The notes under the pieces: generated by a model | Told to the model about the DNA's origin: nothing | Databases searched by the model: none | What the model saw: the letters and a program-made list of their open reading frames with translations, nothing else | Made by a program: the position numbers and the translations under genes | Shown here: positions 28,548-37,457 of the stretch, piece after piece | Layout: each line of letters opens with the position of its first letter | Numbering within the stretch: the stretch's first letter is position 1 | Source of the DNA: Deltaproteobacteria bacterium | GTDB taxonomy: Bacteria > Desulfobacterota > Desulfobulbia > Desulfobulbales > Desulfurivibrionaceae | Direction: 5' to 3' | Assembly: GCA_013349295.1 (NCBI GenBank) | Contig: DUZW01000004.1 | Span: forward strand, 62,001 to 126,000 | Length of the DNA stretch: 64,000 bases

Positions 28548-28964
28548 CTACTTGCCCGGAGGCTGGCGGTTGAGTTTGAGTGCCCTGGTGATCTTGGTTT
28601 CCAGGGTCGCTGCACTGAAGGGCTTGATGATATAGTCGTCCACTCCGGCTTTCTTGGCTACAAGGATGGAGTCCTTGGCCATGTCCGAGGTTACCATGAT
28701 GAAAGGGATGTGTGCCCAGTTGGCGTTCCCCTTGACAAAATTCAGCAGCGCGATGCCGTTCATCTCCGGCATGGTCCAGTCAGAGATGATCAGATCGATC
28801 TTTTCCGTTTGAATGATCTGCTGCGCCCGTCTGCCGTCCAGAGCCGAAATTATCTTGGAAAAACCGAGCATCCCCAGCATCTGGCGTAAGACCATGTGCA
28901 TGATATCCACGTCATCAACGACCAGGATGGTATATTCCGCTTTGGAGAGCTTGTCGCCTGTCAT
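28548..28964 (-). CDS. Single-domain response regulator (CheY-like)
   Basis: 138 residues, one receiver domain without output domain. Acidic pair in LVVDDVD, phosphoacceptor D62 in LIISDWTMPEMNG, Thr/Ser in FIMVTSD and Lys in DDYIIKPF. Close in pattern to chemotaxis CheY. It converges on the large hybrid kinase across 96 bases; whether it takes phosphate from that kinase is inference. GGAGG precedes the ATG by about 12 bases. Confidence 0.93.
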   Translation of the reverse strand: MTGDKLSKAEYTILVVDDVDIMHMVLRQMLGMLGFSKIISALDGRRAQQIIQTEKIDLIISDWTMPEMNGIALLNFVKGNANWAHIPFIMVTSDMAKDSILVAKKAGVDDYIIKPFSAATLETKITRALKLNRQPPGK

Positions 28965-29081
28965 GTCGTTCTCTTGTCCTCCCCGCAGGGGCTTGCCGGG
29001 GAATCATCCCAGCCCGCCGATTGAGGGGGACGGCTTGCCTTGGTTCTAAAACAAGGGTTGGTTCCGCAGCTGTACGCTTGC

Positions 29082-29114
29082 GGCTGGGCCTTGCTGCTTC
29101 GCCACGGCCCAGCC
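29082..29114. repeat. Perfect 9-bp inverted repeat between CheY and RNase E/G genes
   Basis: GGCTGGGCC (29082-29090) and GGCCCAGCC (29106-29114) around a 15-base loop, in the 187-base gap downstream of the RNase gene and upstream of CheY. No T-run follows directly on the minus strand, so it is at best a weak terminator; an mRNA-protecting hairpin or processing site is possible. Confidence 0.4.
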
Positions 29115-29151
29115 ACTGACTCCGCTTTTTTGTCTTGGTTTAAAACGGAGA

Positions 29152-31131
29152 TTATTCCTTCAGGAAATCGATCTTGCTCTCGGTGGGCGGCATGGCCGGT
29201 TCCGGAATAATGCTGATCTCGACCTGATGCTCCTGTTCCAGTTCGATGAGATCGGAGCGTTTTTTATTCAGGATGTACTGGGCAACCTCCATGGGCAGAC
29301 GGCAGACCACCCGTTTGATCTCTTTTCTGGCCACTCCGGTTTGAATATGTCTGAAATGTACCAAGGCTTGGGTTTCCACGGAACGGACCATGCCGCGTCC
29401 CTGGCAATGGGGACAGATCCGGTAGCTGCCCACCGAGACGGGGGCGGCCATCTTCTGTCGGGAGATCTGCATGAGGCCGAATTTGGAGATCTTGGAGAAA
29501 TCCACCTTGGCTTTGTCGCGCTTCATGCAATCGCGCACCTTTTTTTCCACCTCGCGGATGTGTTTTGAGTCACGCATGTCGATGAAATCAACGACAATGA
29601 GGCCGCCGAGATCGCGGAGGCGGAGCTGGCGGGACAATTCCTCGGCCGCCTCCATGTTGGCGAGAAAGATGGCGTCTTCAAAGCTCTTGTCCTTGCCGGT
29701 ACGGCCGGAATTGACATCAATGGCGACCAGGGCCTCGGTGGGATTGATGACAATGGAGCCGCCGGAGGGCAGGGGCACGTTGGGCTGGTAGATCTGCTCG
29801 ATCTGTTTTTCCACATGGTACTGGTGGAACAGGGGCTGGGTTCCCTTGTGCAGCTTGGCGACGGTTGATTTACGCTGGGCGGCCGGCAGCAGTTCGAGGA
29901 AGTTGTTGACTTGGGTCAGGGCCTCTTCGGCGTCCACCAGGATTTCTTCGATATCGGAGGTAAAATGGTCGCGCAGGAACCGGGAAACGATGTTCTGTTC
30001 CTTGTGCAACAGGGCCGGGGCCTTCTCGGTCTGGCCTTTCTTCTTGATTTCCTTCCAGAGATTGAGTAGGTAGCGGACATCTTGGGCCAGCGCGGTCTTG
30101 GTGATTTCCTGGCTGGCGGTGCGGACGATGTAGCCGATGCCCTCGGGGATGCTGACGCTGTCCACCATCTCCCGCAGCTTGTTGCGTTCTTCTTCGGACT
30201 CGATCTTTCTGGAAATCCCGGCGCTGTCGCTGCCGGGCATCAGCACCAGATATCGTCCCGGCAGGGAGAGATAGGTGGTGAGGGTTGCTCCCTTGTTGCC
30301 GGTGGCTTCCTTGACTACCTCAACCAGGACCTCCTGTCCCTTGGTGAGGACATTTTGGATAGGGAGATCTTTCCAGTGGGTATCCGCCGAAACCTCGGTG
30401 GCGTAATATTCGGGATGGATGTCGCCGAAGGGGAGAAAGCCGTTTTTCTCCGTGCCGTAATCGACAAAAGCGGCCTGCAGGTTGGCCTCCACCGCGGTGA
30501 CCCTGCCTTTGTAGATGTTGCCCTTGGTCTGCGCCTGGCTGACGGTTTCCACGTAAAAGGATTCCACCTTGCCGCTTTCCAGGAGCACGAGGCGGCACTC
30601 TTCCGGTTCATCGGTGTTGATCAGCAGCTTCAGGGTGGTGTCACCTTTGGCAGGCTGCCTGCCTTCGGATGGCTTCGGATCTTCCGTGCTGCGCTCCGGG
30701 GCTTTTCGAGGCGGACGCTGGCGCGGCGGTCTGGCTGGGGTGGCACTCTTTTCTTTCATCGTTGTCTCAGCCGGGGCCGGGACTTGTTGCCCATTTTCAC
30801 CGCTTGCTTCCGTTTTCTGGCCTTCCGGCCTGGCGGCTTTCGATCGTCTCCGGGGTGGTCGTTTCCGGCGGCGGGGTTTGGAGCCCGTGGGGGAGGCTGC
30901 TTCACCGTCGGGACGGGAAGTCTCGTCGGAGGATGGAGCGGATGTCGGACCGGAAGGCGGTGCTGCCGGACGGGATGTTTGCCCGGTGGAAGGGCTTTCT
31001 TCTTCCCCGGGGCGGCCTGGTTTCTTCAGCCATTTGCTGACCCGGGAGAGAATGGAACGCTCTTCCCCGTTGTTTTCCGTTCCTTGGCCGTTTGGCCGTT
31101 CATCTGCTGGTTTGGTAGTATCGTTTGTCAT
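29152..31131 (-). CDS. rng: Ribonuclease E/G family protein
   Basis: 659 residues. After about 165 residues of basic, proline-rich disordered sequence (KPRRRKRPPRRRSK) comes an S1 domain (about 203-290; GNIYKGRVTAVEANLQAAFVDYG, landmark YKGRV), then the DNase I-like catalytic region. D472 (AIDVNSG) and D515 (VVDFIDM) lie 43 apart, as D303 and D346 do in E. coli RNase E, and C573/C576 (CPHC) match the zinc-link cysteines at the same offset. It trims rRNA and starts mRNA decay. The disordered arm is at the N-terminus; E. coli RNase E carries its arm at the C-terminus. Start overlaps the upstream radical SAM gene by 32 bases. Confidence 0.93.
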   Translation of the reverse strand: MTNDTTKPADERPNGQGTENNGEERSILSRVSKWLKKPGRPGEEESPSTGQTSRPAAPPSGPTSAPSSDETSRPDGEAASPTGSKPRRRKRPPRRRSKAARPEGQKTEASGENGQQVPAPAETTMKEKSATPARPPRQRPPRKAPERSTEDPKPSEGRQPAKGDTTLKLLINTDEPEECRLVLLESGKVESFYVETVSQAQTKGNIYKGRVTAVEANLQAAFVDYGTEKNGFLPFGDIHPEYYATEVSADTHWKDLPIQNVLTKGQEVLVEVVKEATGNKGATLTTYLSLPGRYLVLMPGSDSAGISRKIESEEERNKLREMVDSVSIPEGIGYIVRTASQEITKTALAQDVRYLLNLWKEIKKKGQTEKAPALLHKEQNIVSRFLRDHFTSDIEEILVDAEEALTQVNNFLELLPAAQRKSTVAKLHKGTQPLFHQYHVEKQIEQIYQPNVPLPSGGSIVINPTEALVAIDVNSGRTGKDKSFEDAIFLANMEAAEELSRQLRLRDLGGLIVVDFIDMRDSKHIREVEKKVRDCMKRDKAKVDFSKISKFGLMQISRQKMAAPVSVGSYRICPHCQGRGMVRSVETQALVHFRHIQTGVARKEIKRVVCRLPMEVAQYILNKKRSDLIELEQEHQVEISIIPEPAMPPTESKIDFLKE

Positions 31132-32032
31132 GGTGTGTCGTCTCTATGATGCGGCCGCAGGCGGCCAATTGTTGTAACATGATCTGCGTGGTGTCCGGGT
31201 CCAGGTTGAGGGCCTCGCTGACATCCTTGGTGGTGCAGGGTCTTCTTTTAAGCATTTCAATAATTTCGTCTTCGGAAACAGTGCGGAATTTTTCCCGATC
31301 CCGGGTGGTGAAATCAATAAGAATTTCCACCACCCCCGGAATCTGGCGGGCAACGGTTTCAAGTTCCGCCTGGGTCAGCGGGTTAGCAAAGCTTTCAAGG
31401 GGGGGGCGGGCCACGGTGTTGAGTTGCACCTTGTCCGGCCTTATCTTGTGTACCGCTTCAACCAGGGCCGCGATGTCTTCCTGGCTGTCGTTGATCTTGC
31501 TGGCCAGGAGAATTTCCAGCCAGAGTTTCCCTGAAAATTCCTTCCGGAAGGCAATGAGCCCCTCAATCAGTTCGGCAAGGGGCGAGCAGGCGGCCGGCCG
31601 GTTGATACGCCGGTAGCTTTCCTCGCGGGCCGAATCAAGGGAGGGGATGACAATATCCGCTTCCAGCAGGTCATGGCGTACTTCCGGAAGGAAGAGCAGG
31701 GAGCCGTTGGTCAGGACCACCACCGGCTTGTCGGCCTTTTCCTTGAGATAGCGGATTACCTGGCCGATGCCGCTGTGCAGGGTGGGCTCCCCGCTGGCGG
31801 TGATGGTGAAAACATCAATGTGGGTCAGGAGTTCCCGGTCGGCAAGTACGGTGTCGATTTCCGCAAGCAGCTCGGAGAGCGGGATATACTCCCTGCGGGT
31901 ACAGGTAAGGGTGGTGGTGGCGCCGATCTCGCAATAGATGCAGTTGAAGTTGCATATCTTGTGGGGAACAAGATCAATGCCTTGTGAAATTCCCAGGCGG
32001 CGGGAATTGACCGGGCCGAATACATATTTCAT
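31100..32032 (-). CDS. Radical SAM protein of the COG0731 type with C-terminal winged helix
   Basis: 310 residues. GPVNSRRLGISQGIDLVP followed by CNFNCIYC (C-x3-C-x2-C) is the hallmark of COG0731-like radical SAM proteins related to wyosine-base enzymes; TASGEPTLHS is the SAM-binding glycine motif region. The last about 65 residues (EIIEMLKRRPCTTKDVSEALNLDPDTTQIMLQQLAACGRI, landmark TTKDVSEAL) read as a winged helix. The target is unknown in most bacteria. It overlaps the start of the RNase E/G gene by 32 bases, implying coupled translation and perhaps a shared RNA-related role (inference). Confidence 0.87.
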   Translation of the reverse strand: MKYVFGPVNSRRLGISQGIDLVPHKICNFNCIYCEIGATTTLTCTRREYIPLSELLAEIDTVLADRELLTHIDVFTITASGEPTLHSGIGQVIRYLKEKADKPVVVLTNGSLLFLPEVRHDLLEADIVIPSLDSAREESYRRINRPAACSPLAELIEGLIAFRKEFSGKLWLEILLASKINDSQEDIAALVEAVHKIRPDKVQLNTVARPPLESFANPLTQAELETVARQIPGVVEILIDFTTRDREKFRTVSEDEIIEMLKRRPCTTKDVSEALNLDPDTTQIMLQQLAACGRIIETTHHDKRYYQTSR

Positions 32033-32194
32033 GGGGTTTTACGGGTCCGCTGTGAAACGGCTGAGGATAGAGGTCTGTGCGTTAGGGGTCGCAGGAGTAT
32101 TTCCCTCCGCTGGTAGGGGATTTTTTCTTGACTGGCAAAGTAAAACAATCCGGTGCTCTTGGCAAGGCAAATTTGGAGCGAGCAGACTTTTGCC

Positions 32195-32222
32195 TTGACA
32201 GCAGACGGCGGCCTGCTAGTAT
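32195..32222 (+). promoter_or_regulatory. Candidate sigma-70 promoter of ilvD
   Basis: TTGACA (32195-32200) and TAGTAT (32217-32222) with a 16-base spacer, about 55 bases before the ilvD start codon. Confidence 0.5.
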
Positions 32223-32276
32223 TTAGAATTCTTTTGAAAACATGAAAAAATCAGGATAATTGACGGGAATCGACCT

Positions 32277-33974
32277 ATGAAAAAGATGCGCAGTGATGCA
32301 TTACGGAAAGGGGTGGAGCGGGCACCGCATCGTTCCCTGCTCAAAGCCATGGGCTACACCAACGAGGAAATCAGGCGGCCTCTGATCGGGATTGCTCACG
32401 CCCACAGTGAAATCGTCCCTGGTCATTCTCATCTCGACAAGATTCTGGAAGCGGTGAAAACCGGGGTTCGCATGGCCGGGGGCACCCCAATCGCCTTCGG
32501 AACCATCGGGGTCTGCGACGGCTTGGCGATGAACCACAAGGGCATGAAATACTCGCTGGCCAGCCGCGAAATTATTGCCGATTCGGTGGAGATCATGGCC
32601 ATGGCCCACCCCTTTGACGCCCTGGTGCTGATTCCCAACTGCGACAAGGTGACGCCCGGCATGCTCATGGCCATGCTGCGGGTCAATATTCCGGCCATCA
32701 TGGTGAGCGGCGGTCCCATGCTCACCGGACGTTTTCGCGGCAAGGACGTGCATCTGGTCAGCGTTTTTGAAGGGGTTGGCCGGGTGAAGGCCGAGACCCT
32801 GACCGTGGAAGAGCTGGACGAACTCGAAGATCAGGCCTGTCCCGGTTGCGGCTCCTGCGCCGGGATGTTCACCGCCAATTCGATGAACTGTCTCACCGAG
32901 GCCATTGGTCTCGGCCTGCCGGGTAACGGCACCATTCCGGCGGTGGCCGCCGCTCGGATCAGGCTGGCCAAGGAGGCGGGCATGGCTGTGATGCATCTGC
33001 TGGCCGAGGATATTCGGCCCCGGGATATCGCCACCCGCGCGGCCTTTGAAAACGCCATGGCCATCGATATGGCCCTGGGGTGCTCCACCAATACTGTTCT
33101 CCATGTGCCCGCCATCGCCAGGGAAGCAGGGGTGGATCTGCCCTTGGCCCTGTTTAATGAGGTGAGCGAACGGGCGCCCCATCTGTGCAGCCTGATTCCC
33201 GGCGGACCCCACAGTCTGCAACAGCTCGACGAGGCAGGAGGAGTCCCGGCGGTGATGCGCGAGTTGCTCAATACCGAGGCGAGTCTTAATTTGGATGTCA
33301 TGACCGTTACCGGCAAGACCCTGCGCGAAAATCTGGAAAAGGTCCGGGTGCGGGATGTCGATATCATCCGGCCCGTGGATAAACCATATCATCCCTTCGG
33401 CGGCATTGCCGTGCTGTACGGGAATCTGGCTCCGGATGGCTGCGTGGTAAAGCAGTCGGCGGTGGCCGAAGAGATGCTCAAGCACAGCGGTCCGGCTCGG
33501 GTGTTCGAAGCCGAGGACGAGGCTCAGGCCGCTATTCTCAACGGCGATATCAAGGCCGGTGATGTGGTGGTCATTCGTTACTGCGGCCCCAAAGGCGGGC
33601 CCGGCATGCCGGAAATGCTCTCCCCGACCTCGGCCATTGTAGGCATGGGGCTCGGTAAAAGCGTGGCCCTGATAACGGACGGGCGTTTCAGCGGCGGAAC
33701 CCAGGGCGCCTGTATCGGTCATGTGTCGCCGGAAGCGGCGGATGGCGGCCCCATTGCCCTGATCGAGGAAGGCGACCGGATCACCATTGATATCCGGCAC
33801 AAGTCGATTGAACTGGTCGTGGCGGAAGGGATTCTGGCCCAGCGGCAGAACAAATGGCAACCGCCCGCTCCGAAGATCACCACCGGTTACGTGGCGCGTT
33901 ACGCCAGGCTGGTGACCTCCGGCAGCACCGGCGCTGTCTTGAGAGAGGATGATTGCAACCGGCAGGCGGATTAA
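32277..33974 (+). CDS. ilvD: Dihydroxy-acid dehydratase
   Basis: 565 residues from ATG 32277; ATG 32286 (MRSDAL) fits the usual family start better and neither has a clear Shine-Dalgarno. It converts 2,3-dihydroxy-isovalerate and -methylvalerate to the 2-oxo acids in valine/isoleucine synthesis. Iron-sulfur cysteines are visible in [11 protein letters not shown] and [12 protein letters not shown]; further landmarks are [15 protein letters not shown] and [16 protein letters not shown]. No other ilv genes are in the window. Its stop codon lies inside an intergenic end motif (33972-33993). Confidence 0.96.
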   Translation: MKKMRSDALRKGVERAPHRSLLKAMGYTNEEIRRPLIGIAHAHSEIVPGHSHLDKILEAVKTGVRMAGGTPIAFGTIGVCDGLAMNHKGMKYSLASREIIADSVEIMAMAHPFDALVLIPNCDKVTPGMLMAMLRVNIPAIMVSGGPMLTGRFRGKDVHLVSVFEGVGRVKAETLTVEELDELEDQACPGCGSCAGMFTANSMNCLTEAIGLGLPGNGTIPAVAAARIRLAKEAGMAVMHLLAEDIRPRDIATRAAFENAMAIDMALGCSTNTVLHVPAIAREAGVDLPLALFNEVSERAPHLCSLIPGGPHSLQQLDEAGGVPAVMRELLNTEASLNLDVMTVTGKTLRENLEKVRVRDVDIIRPVDKPYHPFGGIAVLYGNLAPDGCVVKQSAVAEEMLKHSGPARVFEAEDEAQAAILNGDIKAGDVVVIRYCGPKGGPGMPEMLSPTSAIVGMGLGKSVALITDGRFSGGTQGACIGHVSPEAADGGPIALIEEGDRITIDIRHKSIELVVAEGILAQRQNKWQPPAPKITTGYVARYARLVTSGSTGAVLREDDCNRQAD

Positions 33975-33993
33975 GGAACTGTTACGAAATAAC
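33972..33993 (+). repeat. Copy of the intergenic end motif before lptD
   Basis: TAAGGAACTGTTACGAAA... is the closest single match to the family consensus TTAGGARCCGTTACGAAA shared with 3149, 4259 (minus strand) and 15004. A short inverted match (CCTGTTTCGT) follows about 20 bases on, giving a hairpin. It overlaps the ilvD stop codon. Confidence 0.45.
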
Positions 33994-34117
33994 GGTTGTT
34001 TTACAGCCTGTTTCGTCGCCGTTAACGCTGCTGCTGTTTTTGCTGATTGAGATTGACGAACGAATTGTGCAACAACGGCTGAGGGCAAGGGCTGCACTTG
34101 GGGCGGATGGGGTAGAC

Positions 34118-36466
34118 ATGGCAGACAGATGGATAACTCCAGGCGGTGTCCTGTGCAGCATCATGGTGACCTTGGCCGCCCTTATCGGTTTCGGCACCGG
34201 GCAGGCTTCGGCTCGACCTGTTCCTTGGGAGATCACAGCGGACAGCCTTGTTCATTTGAAGGATCCGGACAGTATTCTGGCCGAGGGCAATGTCGTTGTG
34301 ATCCGGCCCAAGAGCCAAGGTCCCGCCGGCATGTTTATCCGGGCGGATTGGGCTCGTTACGATGTGGAGCACGGCACGGTCAAGGTTCGGGGCAATGTTT
34401 ACATCCTCTCCGGTCGCGACGAGATCACCGCCTCCAGCGCGGATATGAATCTTGAGGCTGAGACCGGCACCTTCACCGATTCCACCATCTTCATGGCGGA
34501 ATCCCACATGTATGTCTCCGGCGAAGAGGTGGTTAAAACCGGGGCGTTCGACTATACCTTGAAAAAAGGCTGGGCCACCGCCTGTAAGCCCGAGGAGGGG
34601 AAAAGCCCGCCTTGGTCCTTTACCAGCAGCACCACCACACTCACCTTGGACGGCATGGCCCAGATGACCAATGCCGTTTTCCATGTTAAGGATGCGCCCC
34701 TGGCCTATACTCCCTATATTACCTTCCCCGCCAAGACCAAAAGGGAAAGCGGCCTGCTTTTTCCGGAATGGTCGAATTCCAGCCGCAGCGGGTTTGGGCT
34801 CATGGTTCCCGTGTTCCTCAATGTCTCACCCAGTACGGATATCACCCTCTATCCCGGCTATCTCTCCAAGAGGGGAGTTCAGTACGGCGGAGAATTCCGT
34901 TATGTGAAAGATCCTGAGTCCCATGGAACATTCATGCTCGGTTATCTGCACGATGATTTTGTCGATGCGGCGGATCTTAATAATGAATATAAAAACGACG
35001 GACTTATTCGGAGTCAGACCAACCGTTATTGGCTTCGGGGCAAGGCCAACCATGATTTCGGCAACCACTTGACCGGCAGGATTGACCTTGATCTTGTCTC
35101 CGACCAGGATTACCTGCAGGAATTCAAGGAAGGCGCCATGGGCTTTACGGCGAGCAATCTTCTGTTTCTTGATGAGTTCGGCCGGGATCTGCGGGAGCAA
35201 ACCATTGCCGAGCGGGAGTCCTCCGTGCAGCTGGTCAAATCCTGGCCGAACATGGTTGCCAGCGCCGAACTGCGCACCAGGCAGAATGTCGCCCATGATA
35301 TAAGCCTTGGGGTGGATAATGGAAACAATGTGCTGGAGGAAGGGGAATACTCCTTTCTGCCGCGTCCGATCAGTCCGCTGCAGGCACTGCCCAGAATTGA
35401 TTTCACCGGGCGAATACCCATCAGCGGAACACGAATGAGTACGGCCTGGGAGTCGGAGTATGTGAATTATTTTAGGTCAGAGGGGATAGGCGGCCAGCGG
35501 CTGGATATGCATCCCAAGCTGATCACCTTTTTGCCCCTGGGAGGATGGCTTGAGGGCAAGGTCAGCGGCGGGGTGCGGGAAACTGCCTACCAGCTTGAAT
35601 CATATGGGGATTCTGTTTGGAATGATGACAATTTTCAGGACAGGCAGGCCTATGATTTTACCGGCAATATGGCAACCATCTTCCTGCGCGATTTTGATTT
35701 GGGAAATGGTGATTGGTTTGAGCACATTGTGCGGCCAAATCTACTGTATGAATACCTGACCAGAACCCAGGGGCTGCCGACTCTTGATGAGACCCTGGCT
35801 ACTGATGTTTATTTTGACGGCGTGGACCGCTTGGAGAGAAAAAATTGGCTGACCTGGCAGCTCAATAATTATTTTGAGATCGGTGGCGCCAGGGAGGGCG
35901 GACAGGGCTGGAATCGCGACCTCGGCTTGTTCAAAATTTTGCAGACCTATGACCTGAGGCGGGAAAACCCGGAAAGCTCGGGATTGCCCGTGGAGGGTAA
36001 TCGGTATGCCTGGTCCGATCTCAGGTTTGAGGCGGCAGTGTCTCCGATGGCAAACTGGGCGCTTGGCTATCAGACCAACGTGAGCATGTATGGGAAAGGC
36101 GTGACCCGCTATGAGGTGCGCAATGCGTTCAATCTTGCCGGAGGCCATACCCTTGGTCTTAATTACCGGTATCTCCGGAACAACGACATGGTGGCCCCCT
36201 ATTTTTATACCGAGAGCGGCGATTCGTCCCATGACCTGGTCGGTTCGTTGGGGACGCATTTGACCGAAACACTCAGGGCCTCTTACTATCTGGCCAAGTC
36301 TTTTTCCGAGGATCATACCGTGGAATCACGGGTTCGCTTGAGTTATCGACCCGCTTGCTGGATGATGGAGCTTGAGACAAGCAAAACCCCGGATGATCAG
36401 CGGGTGATGGTCATCTTTTCCCTTGAAGGCATAGGCCGGGCCTTCCGTTTCGGCCGGAACCTGTGA
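34118..36466 (+). CDS. lptD: LPS assembly outer-membrane protein LptD
   Basis: 782 residues from the ATG at 34118; the open frame extends 55 codons upstream without signal-peptide character. The signal peptide runs to about residue 32 with cleavage after ASA. Residues about 40-170 form the OstA/LptA-like beta-jellyroll (ADSLVHLKDPDSILAEGNVVV, landmark ILAEGNVVV), then the barrel domain from about 215 (TPYITFPAKTKRESGLLFPEW, landmark RESGLLFPEW) to the C-terminal aromatic strand. LptD with LptE inserts LPS into the outer leaflet, which argues for a diderm with LPS. Possible first gene of an operon with the DHH and transglycosylase genes (25-base gap). Confidence 0.93.
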   Translation: MADRWITPGGVLCSIMVTLAALIGFGTGQASARPVPWEITADSLVHLKDPDSILAEGNVVVIRPKSQGPAGMFIRADWARYDVEHGTVKVRGNVYILSGRDEITASSADMNLEAETGTFTDSTIFMAESHMYVSGEEVVKTGAFDYTLKKGWATACKPEEGKSPPWSFTSSTTTLTLDGMAQMTNAVFHVKDAPLAYTPYITFPAKTKRESGLLFPEWSNSSRSGFGLMVPVFLNVSPSTDITLYPGYLSKRGVQYGGEFRYVKDPESHGTFMLGYLHDDFVDAADLNNEYKNDGLIRSQTNRYWLRGKANHDFGNHLTGRIDLDLVSDQDYLQEFKEGAMGFTASNLLFLDEFGRDLREQTIAERESSVQLVKSWPNMVASAELRTRQNVAHDISLGVDNGNNVLEEGEYSFLPRPISPLQALPRIDFTGRIPISGTRMSTAWESEYVNYFRSEGIGGQRLDMHPKLITFLPLGGWLEGKVSGGVRETAYQLESYGDSVWNDDNFQDRQAYDFTGNMATIFLRDFDLGNGDWFEHIVRPNLLYEYLTRTQGLPTLDETLATDVYFDGVDRLERKNWLTWQLNNYFEIGGAREGGQGWNRDLGLFKILQTYDLRRENPESSGLPVEGNRYAWSDLRFEAAVSPMANWALGYQTNVSMYGKGVTRYEVRNAFNLAGGHTLGLNYRYLRNNDMVAPYFYTESGDSSHDLVGSLGTHLTETLRASYYLAKSFSEDHTVESRVRLSYRPACWMMELETSKTPDDQRVMVIFSLEGIGRAFRFGRNL

Positions 36467-36491
36467 TGAATCCCGGGGGGAATTCGAGACC

Positions 36492-37457
36492 ATGACGCAG
36501 TCAGCATTTTATGATATCTTCAACGGCGATGCGGACGGGATCTGCGCCCTGCATCAGCTCCGTTTGGCGGAGCCCCGGGATGCGACACTGGTGACCGGGG
36601 TCAAGCGGGATATCCGACTTCTTGACCAGGTGGCCCAGGTGCGGGGGGCTGAACTCACCGTGCTGGATATCTCCCTGGACAGCAACAGGGCGGTATTGAC
36701 GCAACTGCTTGAGTCCTGCCGGGTTCTCTATGTGGACCACCATTACGCCGGTGATCTTCCGCACAGCCCCAATCTGATTGCCCACCTGGACCCCAGCCCT
36801 GAGGTTTGTACCTCTCTCATCGTCGATACCCTGTTGGGCGGCCGTTTTCGGGCTTGGGCCGTGGCTGCCGCCTTTGGCGATAATCTGCATGATTCGGCCC
36901 GGAAGGGTGCCGTCACCCTTCAGTTGGCCGAGGCCCAAGTGGAGCGTTTGCGGGAGTTGGGAGAGTTAATGAATTACAACGGTTACGGCCGCAAGGTGGA
37001 GGATCTGCATGTTTCGCCCCAGGAGCTCTATGCCGCGGTAAAGCCCTACGCCGATCCTCTGGTTTTTTGTGGCGAGGCGGAGATTCTTGCTCAGTTGCGG
37101 CAAGGGTTTGCCGATGATCTGCGGCGGGCCAGGGGGGTCACGCCCCTGCGGGAAACTGCCCATGGTCGGATTTTTGCCTTTCCCGAGGAAAAATGGGCCA
37201 GCCGGATTGCCGGGGTATTCAGCAATGAAAAGGCCAGGGAAAGGGTGGATGCGGCCCACGCTCTGCTGGTGGACAATGGCGATGCAACGTTCATGGTCAG
37301 TGTGCGTGCGCCTCTTGCCCGTCGGGAAGGGGCCGACAGCCTGTGCCGTGCATTTCCCACCGGCGGCGGCCGGGCTGCGGCCGCCGGGATCAATGCCTTG
37401 CCTGCTGGGCAGGTTGAGGATTTTTGTCAGAAATTTATAGAGGTGTTTTCTCCATGA
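36492..37457 (+). CDS. DHH-family phosphoesterase
   Basis: 321 residues. N-terminal FNGDADGICALHQL supplies the first metal-binding Asp residues, VLDISLDS the second region and VDHHYAG the DHH triad; the C-terminal GGGRAAAAGI replaces the GGH motif of the DHHA1 domain. This places it with RecJ/NrnA-like hydrolases acting on phosphodiester bonds of short oligonucleotides or dinucleotides, with a less common subfamily sequence. It sits 25 bases after lptD and overlaps the transglycosylase start by four bases (ATGA). Confidence 0.85.
   Translation: MTQSAFYDIFNGDADGICALHQLRLAEPRDATLVTGVKRDIRLLDQVAQVRGAELTVLDISLDSNRAVLTQLLESCRVLYVDHHYAGDLPHSPNLIAHLDPSPEVCTSLIVDTLLGGRFRAWAVAAAFGDNLHDSARKGAVTLQLAEAQVERLRELGELMNYNGYGRKVEDLHVSPQELYAAVKPYADPLVFCGEAEILAQLRQGFADDLRRARGVTPLRETAHGRIFAFPEEKWASRIAGVFSNEKARERVDAAHALLVDNGDATFMVSVRAPLARREGADSLCRAFPTGGGRAAAAGINALPAGQVEDFCQKFIEVFSP

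Noticed and set aside
32301-34097. 598-codon minus-strand frame opposite ilvD
   Set aside because: Antisense of a complete dihydroxy-acid dehydratase; the translation is His/Gly-rich noise.
33953-34117. N-terminal extension of LptD upstream of the ATG at 34118
   Set aside because: The added 55 residues would precede a good signal peptide; the extension overlaps the ilvD end and the repeat motif.
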